This document shows, in pieces, positions 41,236 to 52,924 of a DNA stretch of 64,000 nucleotides. The position numbers were made by a program, and so were the translations under genes. Every line of letters starts with the position of its first letter. The first letter of the stretch is position 1. The DNA is from JAPPLB01 sp965208945 (GTDB taxonomy: Bacteria; Acidobacteriota; Terriglobia; Bryobacterales; UBA6623). The stretch spans positions 1,798,001 through 1,862,000 of the forward strand of contig OZ242366.1 of the NCBI GenBank assembly GCA_965208945.1, written 5' to 3'. Under the pieces are notes generated by a model, which worked only from the letters and a program-made list of their open reading frames with translations, was not told the DNA's origin and did no database searches.

Positions 41236-43137
41236 ATGCGCAGAATAACCGCCCTCTCGTTCGGACTTTCGGTCCTATTGTTCGCGCTGCCGCTGCCTGC
41301 CGAGAAAGAGGAGACGGCTGAGGAGCACGCCGAGTGGATCAAGGCGAACTACACCAAGTATGAATACATGATCCCGATGAGAGACGGGATGAAGCTGCTC
41401 ACTTCCGTCTACGCGCCGAAGGACGACAGGCAGCCTTACCCGATCATGCTGTACCGAACGCCCTACAGCGTGAGGCCCTACGACATCAACGCCTACAAGA
41501 CCCGCATCGGCCCCTCACGTCAGTTCGCGAAAGACCTGTTCATCTTCGCCTATCAGGACGTGCGCGGCCGTATGGGCTCGGAGGGCGAGTTCGTGAACGT
41601 GCGGCCTTACAAAGAGATCAAGAACGGGCCTGCAGACATCGATGAAACGACTGACACTTATGACACGATCGACTGGCTGGTGAAGAACATCCCCAACAAC
41701 AACGGTAAGGTCGGCCAATGGGGCATATCCTACCCAGGATTCTATACGGCGATGGGAGCCATCGACGCCCACCCGGCGCTGAAGGCCTCCTCTCCGCAGG
41801 CGCCGGTCGCCGACTGGTTTATCGGCGACGACTTTCATCACAACGGTGCCTTCTATCTGGCGCACGCGTTCCGGTTTTTCTGGCGCTTCGGGATGCCGAT
41901 CGTCGAGCCGACGCGGGCAGCGCCGAGGCAGTTCGATTTCAAGACACCCGACGGATACGAGTTTTATCTCAACCTGGGTCCGCTGACCAATCTCAACGAG
42001 AAGTATTTCAAGAACAAGGTGCCGTTCTGGAACGAGATGATGAAGCACCCGAACTATGACGAGTACTGGAAGGAACGCGACCTGCGTCGGGGACTGAAGG
42101 ACATCAAACCCGCCGTCATGACCGTCGGGGGGTGGTTTGACGCTGAGGATCTATTCGGCCCCCTCAAGGTATACGAGTCGATCGAGAAGAACAGCCCCGG
42201 AGCGTATAACATCCTGGTGATGGGGCCTTGGTATCACGGGCAGTGGGCCAACCACGATGGCGACAAGATGGGACACGTGCCCTTCAACGCGAAGACTTCA
42301 CTCTTCTACCGCGAGAAAATCGAGTTACCGTTCTTCCGGCACTTCCTGAAAGACGTAAAAGGACTCGACCTGCCGGAAGCTTACGTTTTCGAATTGGGCA
42401 CGAACCAGTGGCGGCGCTACGATTCCTGGCCTCCCAAGCAGGTCACGGAGAAGACGCTGTATTTCCATCCTGACGGCAAGTTGAGTTTCGAGCCACCCTC
42501 GGAGAGCGGCTCTACGGCGTTCGATGAGTACGCCAGCGACCCGGCCAAGCCTGTTCCGTTCATCCCGAACATCGCGATCGGGATGACCCGAGAACACATG
42601 CTCGATGACCAGCGCTTCGCCAGCTCAAGGACGGACGTGCTTGTCTACAAGACCGACGTGCTGGAAGAAGATATCACCATCGCCGGCCCCATCACGCCGC
42701 GTCTTCACGTCTCGACGACCGGAACGGATTCGGATTGGGTGGTGAAGTTGATCGATGTCTATTCCAGCGATTTCCCGAACCCGAAGCCGAACCCGGAGCG
42801 TGTGCAAATGGGCGGCTACCAGCAGCTTGTTCGCGGCGAGGCGATGCGGGGTCGGTATCGCAACAGCTTCGAAAAGCCGGAGCCGTTCCAGCCCGGCAAA
42901 GTAACGAAGGTCGAATATGTGATGCCCGATGCCTATCACACGTTCCGGCGCGGGCATCGGATCATGGTGCACGTCCAAAGCTCGTGGTTTCCGCTGGTCG
43001 ACCGCAACCCCCAGAAGTTCGTCGATATCTACAACGCGAAGAAGGAAGACTTTCAAAAGGCGACCCAACGGGTGTATCGGTCGAAGCAGGCTCCGTCGGC
43101 GATGCGGTTGACAGTGCTGCCACCGCGGAAACCTTGA
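41236..43137 (+). CDS. CocE/NonD family hydrolase (S15-type), exported
   Basis: A 633-residue alpha/beta hydrolase with an N-terminal signal peptide (about 5-22). The nucleophile motif is G-I-S-Y-P-G (Ser165), in K-V-G-Q-W-G-I-S-Y-P-G-F. The Y-R-T-P-Y segment and the V-R-G-R-M-G-S-E-G motif are typical of X-Pro dipeptidyl-peptidase/cocaine-esterase relatives, and the C-terminal jelly-roll domain is present (about 390-630). Likely hydrolyses acyl or glutaryl-type amide or ester bonds in the periplasm. The open frame upstream to 40915 is not coding. Confidence 0.88.
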   Translation: MRRITALSFGLSVLLFALPLPAEKEETAEEHAEWIKANYTKYEYMIPMRDGMKLLTSVYAPKDDRQPYPIMLYRTPYSVRPYDINAYKTRIGPSRQFAKDLFIFAYQDVRGRMGSEGEFVNVRPYKEIKNGPADIDETTDTYDTIDWLVKNIPNNNGKVGQWGISYPGFYTAMGAIDAHPALKASSPQAPVADWFIGDDFHHNGAFYLAHAFRFFWRFGMPIVEPTRAAPRQFDFKTPDGYEFYLNLGPLTNLNEKYFKNKVPFWNEMMKHPNYDEYWKERDLRRGLKDIKPAVMTVGGWFDAEDLFGPLKVYESIEKNSPGAYNILVMGPWYHGQWANHDGDKMGHVPFNAKTSLFYREKIELPFFRHFLKDVKGLDLPEAYVFELGTNQWRRYDSWPPKQVTEKTLYFHPDGKLSFEPPSESGSTAFDEYASDPAKPVPFIPNIAIGMTREHMLDDQRFASSRTDVLVYKTDVLEEDITIAGPITPRLHVSTTGTDSDWVVKLIDVYSSDFPNPKPNPERVQMGGYQQLVRGEAMRGRYRNSFEKPEPFQPGKVTKVEYVMPDAYHTFRRGHRIMVHVQSSWFPLVDRNPQKFVDIYNAKKEDFQKATQRVYRSKQAPSAMRLTVLPPRKP

Positions 43138-43285
43138 ACGTCGGGTCTGTCAGGGTTTGCAGGAAGGTTTCATCCTTTTGCGCCGAAGCAGATCATCAAG
43201 CGATGCTCCGTCAGATCGAGGAACTCGGCATCTCGTCTGAATTGCCGATCCGTCCGGCTCGAATACCCGATAGCGGCCGGTCCGC

Positions 43286-44413
43286 TCAGGCCACAGGCCG
43301 GCCCTCCACGGAAAACTGATTCGGGTTCCATGTCGCCACTCGCATCTCGTAATGAAAATCGTCGGATACCTGGGTGTAGTACGCGGTCACGATGCGGCCG
43401 TCATCAAGTTGCAGGCTGCTCGGATAGCCGCAATCCGGCCGCGGGCAATCGGCAATGCGTATCGGTGGGCTCCAAGTCTGCCCCTTATCGTCGCTGAGTC
43501 GGACATCCACGCCGAAGTTGTTCCAGCAGCGGTTCCCGTAGCTCAGGAGGGTCCGTCCGTCTGCGAGCGAAGTGAGATGTCCGGTGACCTGCATCGGCAG
43601 GCTGAGAGGAATTTTGCGCTGCCAAGTGCGCGCATCATCGGTCGAAGAGAAGAGCTCGAGGTGAACGTCGCGCTTCTCACGAAACTCGCGTGAAGCCGCG
43701 AGCCACCGCCCTCCACCCATGTGGTGGATGGCCGTTTCATTGCCAACCGGATTCAGCGGAGCCAATTCCGTCCAGCTTCGGCCGTCGTCGCGGCTGCGCA
43801 CCAGATAGCCCTCTCGCATGTCGCCCTTGCTGAGGTATGCCCCCGTGCACAGAGAGCCGTCCGCAGCGGTTTGGATATCCCCGAACGGGATCAGGTCGTT
43901 GTCTCGGCCCACTGCCGTCGCGGGCGCCTCCGGAAACTTCATACCCACAGACCAGGTTCGGCCGCCATCCGACGATCGGCATACCCAAGGCCGCAGCACC
44001 CGGCTTTTCGGAACACTCAACGTTCCCGCCGGAGCGCGGTTCGACCAGCCACTGCAAAGAACAACCAGGTCGCCGTTCTTCGCAAACCCGGCGGCACAGT
44101 TCATGCGGTTGGTCGTCGGCTCATGCTGCGCCGTACGGCTGCGAAAACGCCACGTCTTGCCGTTGTCTTCGCTCGCCCAGCAATCGAGATCCCCTTCCCA
44201 AAGCCCGTGGCAGGGCTGGTTGAAGATAAACACGACCAGCGTTCCATCCGGCAGGCGCTTCAGGTTCGGCCAAGCACAAACCTTCTGGATCGCGGTGTGG
44301 TTGGTGACGCCCGAGGGATTCCCCTCGGCGCCCCGGACAGAAGAAGATGGCGTCGCCGCGAACGGCATTGCGAGCGAGGCCGCACCGGTCCGCAGCAGGT
44401 GGCGCCTGTTCAT
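43286..44413 (-). CDS. Exported sialidase-like BNR-repeat protein
   Basis: A 375-residue propeller with five Asp-box motifs: S-E-D-N-G-K-T-W, S-S-D-G-G-R-T-W, S-R-D-D-G-R-S-W, S-T-D-D-A-R-T-W and S-D-D-K-G-Q-T-W. It starts with a basic region N-R-R-H-L-L-R followed by a hydrophobic stretch, resembling a Tat or Sec signal. The Arg triad of true sialidases is not certain, so exo-alpha-sialidase activity is a hypothesis. Its 3' end is convergent with the CocE gene. Confidence 0.8.
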   Translation of the reverse strand: MNRRHLLRTGAASLAMPFAATPSSSVRGAEGNPSGVTNHTAIQKVCAWPNLKRLPDGTLVVFIFNQPCHGLWEGDLDCWASEDNGKTWRFRSRTAQHEPTTNRMNCAAGFAKNGDLVVLCSGWSNRAPAGTLSVPKSRVLRPWVCRSSDGGRTWSVGMKFPEAPATAVGRDNDLIPFGDIQTAADGSLCTGAYLSKGDMREGYLVRSRDDGRSWTELAPLNPVGNETAIHHMGGGRWLAASREFREKRDVHLELFSSTDDARTWQRKIPLSLPMQVTGHLTSLADGRTLLSYGNRCWNNFGVDVRLSDDKGQTWSPPIRIADCPRPDCGYPSSLQLDDGRIVTAYYTQVSDDFHYEMRVATWNPNQFSVEGRPVA

Positions 44414-44694
44414 GGAGTCCTCCCGATCGTCAGCATCAGTGGTTGAGCCCAGTATAGTGTGTCGAGTCGCGCAAGGAATGTTTTCGGTTCTTTATGAGAA
44501 GGCACCGGCGATTTCTCAAGTTTTTTGACTTCCCTCTACCAGTTTGGGACGATGAGGGACGCCTTGAAGCGCCAGGCTCGTCTCGGCTGAAGTCCGAAGC
44601 GCTGCAATGCCGCTGCTTCCCTGTCTCTTCAACGTTGCTCCCTCGGGGGAGCGCATTTGATCTTTCAATGGAAAGGGACGCAACTGGAATTCCG

Positions 44695-45057
44695 ATGAAG
44701 CTCTACGTAGGCAACCTACCGTACTCCGCAGAGGAGTCTGATGTCGAAGCCTTCTTTACCGAACAGGGCGTTACGCTGGATTCTCTCACCCTCATACGCG
44801 ACCGTTTCACGGGCAACTCGCGCGGCTTCGCGTTTGTCGAAATTTACGACGACGAGACTGCCCTGCAAGCGATCGAAAACTGCAACGGTAAAGACTGCCA
44901 GGGCCGGCCGCTGGTGATCAACGAGGCCCGGCCCAAGACTCCCAACTTCAGCGGTGGAGAAGGTTTCGACCGCGGTTCAGGCGGCGGAGACCGGCCGGGG
45001 CGAGGCGGGAAAGGCAGCCGACGCAATAAGCGCGACCGGGGCCGTCAACGCTGGTGA
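44695..45057 (+). CDS. RRM-domain RNA-binding protein
   Basis: A 120-residue protein with one RNA recognition motif (RNP2 L-Y-V-G-N-L, residues 3-8; RNP1 R-G-F-A-F-V-E-I) and a Gly/Arg-rich tail (about 85-120). Such single-RRM proteins are common in cyanobacteria, acidobacteria and other groups and often respond to cold. ATG 44695 (M-K-L-Y-V-G-N-L) is chosen; the frame stays open upstream to 44494 but the translation is not protein-like. The 281-bp upstream gap could hold a long regulated leader. Confidence 0.87.
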   Translation: MKLYVGNLPYSAEESDVEAFFTEQGVTLDSLTLIRDRFTGNSRGFAFVEIYDDETALQAIENCNGKDCQGRPLVINEARPKTPNFSGGEGFDRGSGGGDRPGRGGKGSRRNKRDRGRQRW

Positions 45058-45094
45058 GCTAACGATCGGCTTTGCGGGTTCGTGTCTCTCGGAT

Positions 45095-47263
<2,169 letters not shown>

Positions 47264-47373
47264 GGGTTTTCCCTCGTGGGCTGCGGCCTCGAAAGGGACG
47301 AGGCTGTGACAGTGAGCTTCGCCGTGGTCGAGATCAATTCTTATTGGAGCGCCGGTGGTTCAGCGGGCTACTT

Positions 47374-48069
47374 CTAGTCGTCCTGGCCGCCCAGCAATCC
47401 GGCCCGCATCAGGAAATAGAGTAGCGTCAGCAGCGAGCTGACCGCCGCCGCAACGTAGGTGAGGGCTGCGGCGTTGAGGACGCGGTCAACTCCTTCTCGC
47501 TCGTACGGGGAGATGATTCCGTGTGCGACCACGAGTTTTTTCGCGCGGGCGCTGGCATCGAACTCGACGGGCAGCGTGACGATCTGGAAGAGGACTACCG
47601 CCGAGAAGAGGACAGCGCCGATCATAAACATGCCCATTGCCCCCAGAAAGAGTCCAGCGATCATGACGATGTATCCGAGTGACGAGCCGATGTTGGCCGT
47701 CGGCACCAGCACAGACCGCAGCCACAACGGCTTGTAGTGCCGGGCGTGTTGGATGGCGTGACCGGCCTCGTGCGTAGCCACACCGATGGCCGCGATCGAG
47801 TTCGCGTCGTATACCGCCTCAGATAGCGCCAAGCTCCTGGTGGCCGGGTTGTAGTGGTCCGAAAGAAATCCGTGGGCGCGGTTGATCTTGACATGGTGGA
47901 GGCCTTCGCGGTCGAGCATCGCCCGGGCTGCTTGGGCGCCCGTGTACCCGGTGGCGGCGCGTACCTTCGAATATTTGTTGAAGGCGGATTTCGTGCGAAA
48001 GCTTGCCCAGCCTGACAACGCCATGCCGGGCAGAAGAACAAAAAGGAGATAAAAGGGATCGAAGAACAT
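47374..48069 (-). CDS. Membrane zinc metallopeptidase (YugP-like)
   Basis: A 231-residue peptidase with a H-E-A-G-H zinc motif (His100, Glu101, His104, in V-A-T-H-E-A-G-H-A-I-Q). An N-terminal membrane segment (about 5-21) and further hydrophobic segments (about 115-175, 205-225) follow the layout of the YugP/neutral zinc metallopeptidase family (about 225-230 residues). Its substrate is not known. It is downstream of the ThDP enzyme on the same strand, 141 bp away. Confidence 0.88.
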   Translation of the reverse strand: MFFDPFYLLFVLLPGMALSGWASFRTKSAFNKYSKVRAATGYTGAQAARAMLDREGLHHVKINRAHGFLSDHYNPATRSLALSEAVYDANSIAAIGVATHEAGHAIQHARHYKPLWLRSVLVPTANIGSSLGYIVMIAGLFLGAMGMFMIGAVLFSAVVLFQIVTLPVEFDASARAKKLVVAHGIISPYEREGVDRVLNAAALTYVAAAVSSLLTLLYFLMRAGLLGGQDD

Positions 48070-48210
48070 TCTGCAGGCCTCCGCTTAAACCTCTAACACG
48101 CTCTCAGTTCATTCTAAAGGACGGTGAAAAAAAGATTCCGGCATTTCGATGGGCTGACTTCTGCGGTCCTTTGTGGCCACCGACCTACCTCTCGACTTGC
48201 TACGGCGTTA

Positions 48211-49878
48211 CTATTTCTTGCCGGCAAGTTGGTACTGAGTGAACGGCGACCGGGCTCCGGCGATGTTGACGTTGATGAGGTAAGGCTTGTCGCTCCTGAG
48301 GGCGCGGTCGAGCGCCGGGCGGACTTGGCCTGGGTGGTCGACGTGCTCGCCCTCACCGCCGAAACCCTTCATCACGAGATCGTAACGCGTGCGGAGTAGC
48401 TCACAGGCGACGGTATGCTCGTCGTCATATGTTCCCTTTTGCAGCTCGCGCTCGATGCCCCAGCCTCCATCGTTGCCGACGATGATGATGACCGGCAGGC
48501 CAAGTCGGACGGCCGTATCCATTTCGGCGGCGTAGAAACCGAGCGAGCCGTCGCCGCTGATGATGATGGCTCGAGAATTCGGCCGCAGGATCTGTGCCGT
48601 AAGGCCGATCGGGAAGCACGCGCCTAACCCTGCCAGCGCACCCAGGCGCAGCCAGTGCATCGGGCGACGCGCGGGGATGCTGCAGCGACCCCAGTGGACG
48701 AAATCACCTCCATCCCAGCACAGGGTGGCGTCTGCGGGAACCCAGGTCCGCATTTGCATGTAGAGGTGGAGTGGGTGCATCGGATCGGACGGTGCTGCTG
48801 CGATGGATTCCAACTCCTGCCGCCAAGCTTCGTCGGTCTTGTTGACCCTGGCCAGCCAGTCGGAGCGGTCCGGCGCTGTCCGGTCTTGCAGGGCATCATT
48901 GAGTGCCTGGAGGGCCAGCTTGACGTCCGAATAGATTCCCACTTCAAGGCGTCGATTGAGCCCCAACTCCTCCGGATGGATGTCGACCTGGGCGAATTTG
49001 GCCTCCGGGGAGAAAAGCCGCGCGCCGCCAAGGCGCAGCCGGTAGTCGAGTTTCTTTCCCAGCACGATGACCACGTCGGCTTCCTTGAAGGCTTTGGCGG
49101 CAGCGCGGCTCAACGTCGGATCGGCGTAGCCGAAGCACAGCGGATGGTCGTCGGAAACCACTCCCCGCGCCAGGCAGACCGTGAAGAGCGGCATTGAGGT
49201 CTTCTCGACAAAGGTCTGCAACTCGCTGCTCGCACCCGACCACCATGTGCCGCTGCCAGCGATGACGACGGGGCGCTCGGCCTTGTCGATCAGGTCGATC
49301 AGACGACTGATTTCGTTGGAATCGGGTCCTGGTTTTCGAATTTCGATCGGTCCGTCTGGGAGCGGGTAGTGGTTCTCCGATTTCGTCGTGAGTAGGTCCA
49401 CCGGTACGCTCAGGTGCGAGGCGCCGTTGCGGCCCGAGAGTGATTCCAGGAAGGCTTTGCGGACATGGAACGGAATCTGGCCGGGTTCGGCGGGCATGGC
49501 CGCGTACTTGGTGATGGCTTGAACCATCGCGAGCTGTTCCATGTCCTGGAAGGCGTAACGGTCTCGCATTTTCGAGCTGCTCATGCCGCTCATCGCGAGG
49601 ATCGGCGAGCCTGTCGTGTGGGCTGTTGCGATGCCGCTGAGAGAATTCGTATGCCCGGGTGCGCCGGTTACCATCGAGACACCTGGTTGCCTCGTGATGC
49701 GGCCCCACCCGTCCGCCATGTGAACGGCAGCCGATTCGTGCCGCGTGTCGGCGATCACGAGCCCCTCGCTCTCGGCGACGCGGAGGATCTCGTTCAGGTG
49801 ATCACCCACCAAGGTGAAGATGTGGGAGACACCGAGTTTTTTGAGGCTGGCGATGAATAGTTCGGCTCCGTTGGGCAT
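48211..49878 (-). CDS. Thiamine-diphosphate enzyme (acetolactate-synthase-like)
   Basis: A 555-residue ThDP-dependent enzyme of the acetolactate synthase/oxalyl-CoA decarboxylase/hydroxyacyl-CoA lyase group. The catalytic Glu48 is in R-H-E-S-A-A-V-H-M-A-D-G, the ThDP motif is G-D-G-S-L-G-F...N-D-G-G-W-G, and the central domain (about 190-340) has a Rossmann-like fold. Which reaction it catalyses cannot be told; a benzoylformate/2-oxo acid decarboxylase or carboligase role is possible. Acetolactate synthase proper is less likely because no ilvN or ilvC is near. It lies beside a glucarate cluster but no direct link is evident. Confidence 0.82.
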   Translation of the reverse strand: MPNGAELFIASLKKLGVSHIFTLVGDHLNEILRVAESEGLVIADTRHESAAVHMADGWGRITRQPGVSMVTGAPGHTNSLSGIATAHTTGSPILAMSGMSSSKMRDRYAFQDMEQLAMVQAITKYAAMPAEPGQIPFHVRKAFLESLSGRNGASHLSVPVDLLTTKSENHYPLPDGPIEIRKPGPDSNEISRLIDLIDKAERPVVIAGSGTWWSGASSELQTFVEKTSMPLFTVCLARGVVSDDHPLCFGYADPTLSRAAAKAFKEADVVIVLGKKLDYRLRLGGARLFSPEAKFAQVDIHPEELGLNRRLEVGIYSDVKLALQALNDALQDRTAPDRSDWLARVNKTDEAWRQELESIAAAPSDPMHPLHLYMQMRTWVPADATLCWDGGDFVHWGRCSIPARRPMHWLRLGALAGLGACFPIGLTAQILRPNSRAIIISGDGSLGFYAAEMDTAVRLGLPVIIIVGNDGGWGIERELQKGTYDDEHTVACELLRTRYDLVMKGFGGEGEHVDHPGQVRPALDRALRSDKPYLINVNIAGARSPFTQYQLAGKK

Positions 49879-50084
49879 GTCGGTCTTGTGGTACTTCGGG
49901 AGAATTTGGATGTGCGGGGAGTGCTGCTTTGCAGGTGGGGAACAGCGAATACAGCAATATAGCGCGTTTCCGAAGTCAAGCGGTCAGCCATCCGGTGCCG
50001 CCATCACAGGTGCCGTCGCCACAACGCCTCAACAGGAAAGATCGAGACATCTGAACAGGACCACTGAACGGATCGCGCTTTTCT

Positions 50085-51314
50085 CTAGCCGGCCTTTGCT
50101 TCCTTCGGAAGCTTCAGGGCCATCAAGAAGCCCAGCAAGGGTAGCGCTACCACGCCCCAAAACACGGCCTGTAAGCCTACATAGTCGGCAATCCATCCCA
50201 GCATCGGGATGAGCGTGATACCGGCCATTCCCCAGCCGAAACCCATCACCAGCGCACTCGCGGTGCCTGCCTGCTCCGGTACGAGCGCTTGCGCCATGAC
50301 GATCATGACCGGATTCGTCAGCAACAGGATGAGTGTCCCCACGAAGAGACCGGCGAGAGACAACCATCCGGTTGTAGCGAGGAAAAGCGCAAAAAACGGA
50401 AAGCAAGCCATCATCGAGATCAGAACGACGCGGCGGCCGCCGATGCGGTCCGCCAGGCTGCCACCGGTCAACGAAGCGACCACCGAACTGACGAAGAAGA
50501 TGGCCAGCCAGAAACTCGCCCGTTGCAGTGTGAACCCTCGATCCTGATATAGATAGACCGTCAGAAACTGCGCAAGGCCCAGGTGCACGACCGATCGCAA
50601 GACGACAAGCGCGTAGTGCAACAGGAGAGGCTTCCAGTGCCTCCGAAAGGGCTCCCATTCGAAGGATGTATCGCCGTTTGTCTTTCCGTAGGCGGGTGCG
50701 GGCAGCATCCAGAGCAGAAACCCCGCAATGATGAGCGCCGGCAGAGCGGCAAAAGGGAGTTGCTCGAGCCCGACCCTTTCGGCCAGGGTCGAGAAGTAGA
50801 TGGGACCCAGCGAGAGGCCTACCATGCCTGCCGCGATGAAGATGGCCACCGTGAGTCCGCGCCGCGACTTTGCATGAGCGGCCGCTTGTGACGTGCTCTG
50901 GGGATGGAATGACGCGACCCCCATTCCACCGATCAGTGCAATCGCCAGGAGCATCGGATAGCCGTTTGCGACACCCAGGCTCGACAGGAAAACACCCGCC
51001 GTGGCGAGACCTAACACGACGAACAACCGAGAGTGGATGCGGTCTGACAGCAGCCCGAAGAAGAGCTGCATCACCGCCGAGCCGAACATGAAAACACCAC
51101 TGAGGACGCCGACCTGCGCCAGCGTCAGCGAATATTTGTTGGCGAGCAGCGGCTGCAGCGTGGCGAGGGAACTGGCATAGAAGTCGACCGCAAAATGCCC
51201 GAGGCAGAGCAGCAGGAAGGGGCCTGTCAGGATGGCTGCTATCGTCGGAGCCTCCGCCGATGGAGCAGTCGACGCAGGCGCCTGTACCGGGGGCTCTATT
51301 GTTGAAGTACTCAA
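50085..51314 (-). CDS. MFS transporter (Fsr/fosmidomycin-resistance-like)
   Basis: A 409-residue major facilitator with about 12 hydrophobic segments. The opening L-G-H-F-A-V-D-F-Y and the F-H-P-Q-S-T-S-Q-A-A-A segment after helix four resemble the Fsr group. It is divergently transcribed from the glucarate dehydratase gene, with a 109-bp shared promoter gap. It could import glucarate or galactarate-type acids or export a drug; context favours a substrate role, the family name favours efflux. Confidence 0.85.
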   Translation of the reverse strand: MSTSTIEPPVQAPASTAPSAEAPTIAAILTGPFLLLCLGHFAVDFYASSLATLQPLLANKYSLTLAQVGVLSGVFMFGSAVMQLFFGLLSDRIHSRLFVVLGLATAGVFLSSLGVANGYPMLLAIALIGGMGVASFHPQSTSQAAAHAKSRRGLTVAIFIAAGMVGLSLGPIYFSTLAERVGLEQLPFAALPALIIAGFLLWMLPAPAYGKTNGDTSFEWEPFRRHWKPLLLHYALVVLRSVVHLGLAQFLTVYLYQDRGFTLQRASFWLAIFFVSSVVASLTGGSLADRIGGRRVVLISMMACFPFFALFLATTGWLSLAGLFVGTLILLLTNPVMIVMAQALVPEQAGTASALVMGFGWGMAGITLIPMLGWIADYVGLQAVFWGVVALPLLGFLMALKLPKEAKAG

Positions 51315-51423
51315 GACGAACAGCTTTCGAAGAATGCTTCATGATAGCCAAAGGCTTCCCGAACCGCCGGTTCGGTATTCTTAGTGCTTCCTTCCGAACC
51401 GCCGGTCTCCCGGATTACACGCC

Positions 51424-52728
51424 ATGACAATCGTCGACATGAGGGTCCATTCCATTGCGATGGCGGATCCGCCCCTGCGGAGCTCCTACGGATTGCACGC
51501 TCCCTACGCGCTGCGGAACGTGCTTGAACTCGAAAGCGAAGACGGCCTTGTCGGTATCGCCGAGACGTATGGCGGCGAGAAGCCTGCGGCAGCACTTCGG
51601 GAAGCCCGCGAGCGGGTCATAGGCGCCAACCCTTACCGCCTGACGGGTGACCTGCTCGGTTTCGTCGAGGACGAAGGCAGCGGCCTCGATCGCTCGCAGA
51701 CCTACCACGTTCCCGGCGAGAATCCTCTCGACACGAGTAGCCGTACTTACTCCGCTATCGAGACTGCTTGTCTCGACCTGATCGGCCGCGCCGTTGGACA
51801 GCCCGTCTGCGACCTGATCGGCGGCCGCGTTCGCGACGAAGTCCCCTTTTCGGCATACCCCTTCTACAAGCACGCCGGTGGCGGGGGCGAAGGCGATGAT
51901 GCCCGCGAGGACAAATACGGCGAGGCGCTGTCGCCGGAAACGCTCGTCCGCCAGGTAAAGCAGATGTTCGACGAGTACGGATTCGGTTCCGTCAAGTTCA
52001 AGGGCGGCGTCTTCGATCCGGAGATCGAAGTCGAGACGATTCGCCAACTCCGCCAGGAGTTTGGCCCCAGCGTACCGTTGCGCATCGACCCCAACAGCGC
52101 CTGGACCGTCGAGACATCGATCAAAGTAGGCCGGGACCTGAAACAAGAACTCTCCGGTGGCGGCTACCTGGAAGACCCGGCGATGGGGATCGACGGCATG
52201 GCGGCGGTTCGCGCAGGCCTGCTTGCCGAAGATGTCGATACGCCGTTGGCGAGCAACGTCGCGGTGACGTCATTCGCACATATTCCCGAGTCGGTCAAGA
52301 AGGAAGCAGTGCAGGTGATTCTGTGCGATCACCACTACTGGGGCGGTATGAGGCAGGTGCAGCACCTCGGCAAGATCTGTCAGGTCTTCGGAATCGGGCT
52401 CTCGATGCACTCCAATAGCCATCTGGGAGTTTCGTTGATGGCCATGACTCATGCCGCCGCCGCCACGAAGCACCTTACCTATGCCTGCGATACGCACTAT
52501 CCGTGGCAGTCCGAGAAGGATGAGATCGTCGCCGGCGGACGCATCCCGATCGTCAACGGCTGCGTCAAGATTCCCGACAAGCCGGGACTTGGCGTCGACC
52601 TGGACTACGACCAGATCGCTCGCGGGAAGGCGCTGTTCGATAAGCTGCCCTACCGGAAACGCGACGATCAGGCCGAAATGCGCAAGCACGTCGATCCGAA
52701 CTGGGAGCGAGTACTGCCGCGCTGGTAG
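51424..52728 (+). CDS. gudD: Glucarate dehydratase-like enolase-superfamily enzyme
   Basis: A 434-residue enolase-superfamily dehydratase. The K-F-K motif has the bases Lys191 and Lys193; metal ligands are Asp222 (R-I-D-P-N), Glu250 (L-E-D-P) and the Asn in S-N-V-A-V-T; the catalytic His is His329 in M-H-S-N-S-H-L-G-V-S-L, a hallmark of glucarate dehydratases. It converts D-glucarate to 5-dehydro-4-deoxyglucarate. The next enzyme of that pathway is the next gene, which supports the call. Confidence 0.88.
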   Translation: MTIVDMRVHSIAMADPPLRSSYGLHAPYALRNVLELESEDGLVGIAETYGGEKPAAALREARERVIGANPYRLTGDLLGFVEDEGSGLDRSQTYHVPGENPLDTSSRTYSAIETACLDLIGRAVGQPVCDLIGGRVRDEVPFSAYPFYKHAGGGGEGDDAREDKYGEALSPETLVRQVKQMFDEYGFGSVKFKGGVFDPEIEVETIRQLRQEFGPSVPLRIDPNSAWTVETSIKVGRDLKQELSGGGYLEDPAMGIDGMAAVRAGLLAEDVDTPLASNVAVTSFAHIPESVKKEAVQVILCDHHYWGGMRQVQHLGKICQVFGIGLSMHSNSHLGVSLMAMTHAAAATKHLTYACDTHYPWQSEKDEIVAGGRIPIVNGCVKIPDKPGLGVDLDYDQIARGKALFDKLPYRKRDDQAEMRKHVDPNWERVLPRW

Positions 52729-52924
52729 GAGCTGCCGACGGCTGCTCATCAAAGATTCTCAAGCATTGGGTGCGAGATGGGCTTCAATTGGTTGCGGCCG
52801 ATGATCTCTGGTCGTGTCAGAGAAAGGCGCGGAGATACAAGGGGCTCCGTAGCCTTGTGGCATAGACACCCTTTCTTCGAACCGCTAAGCTAGACGGTTT
52901 GCTCAAGAAAGGGGCTTCCCCGCC

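Noticed and set aside
43203..43316. Small plus-strand open frame of 37 codons after the CocE gene
   Set aside because: It overlaps the 3' end of the sialidase-like gene, has no ribosome binding site and no recognisable motif.
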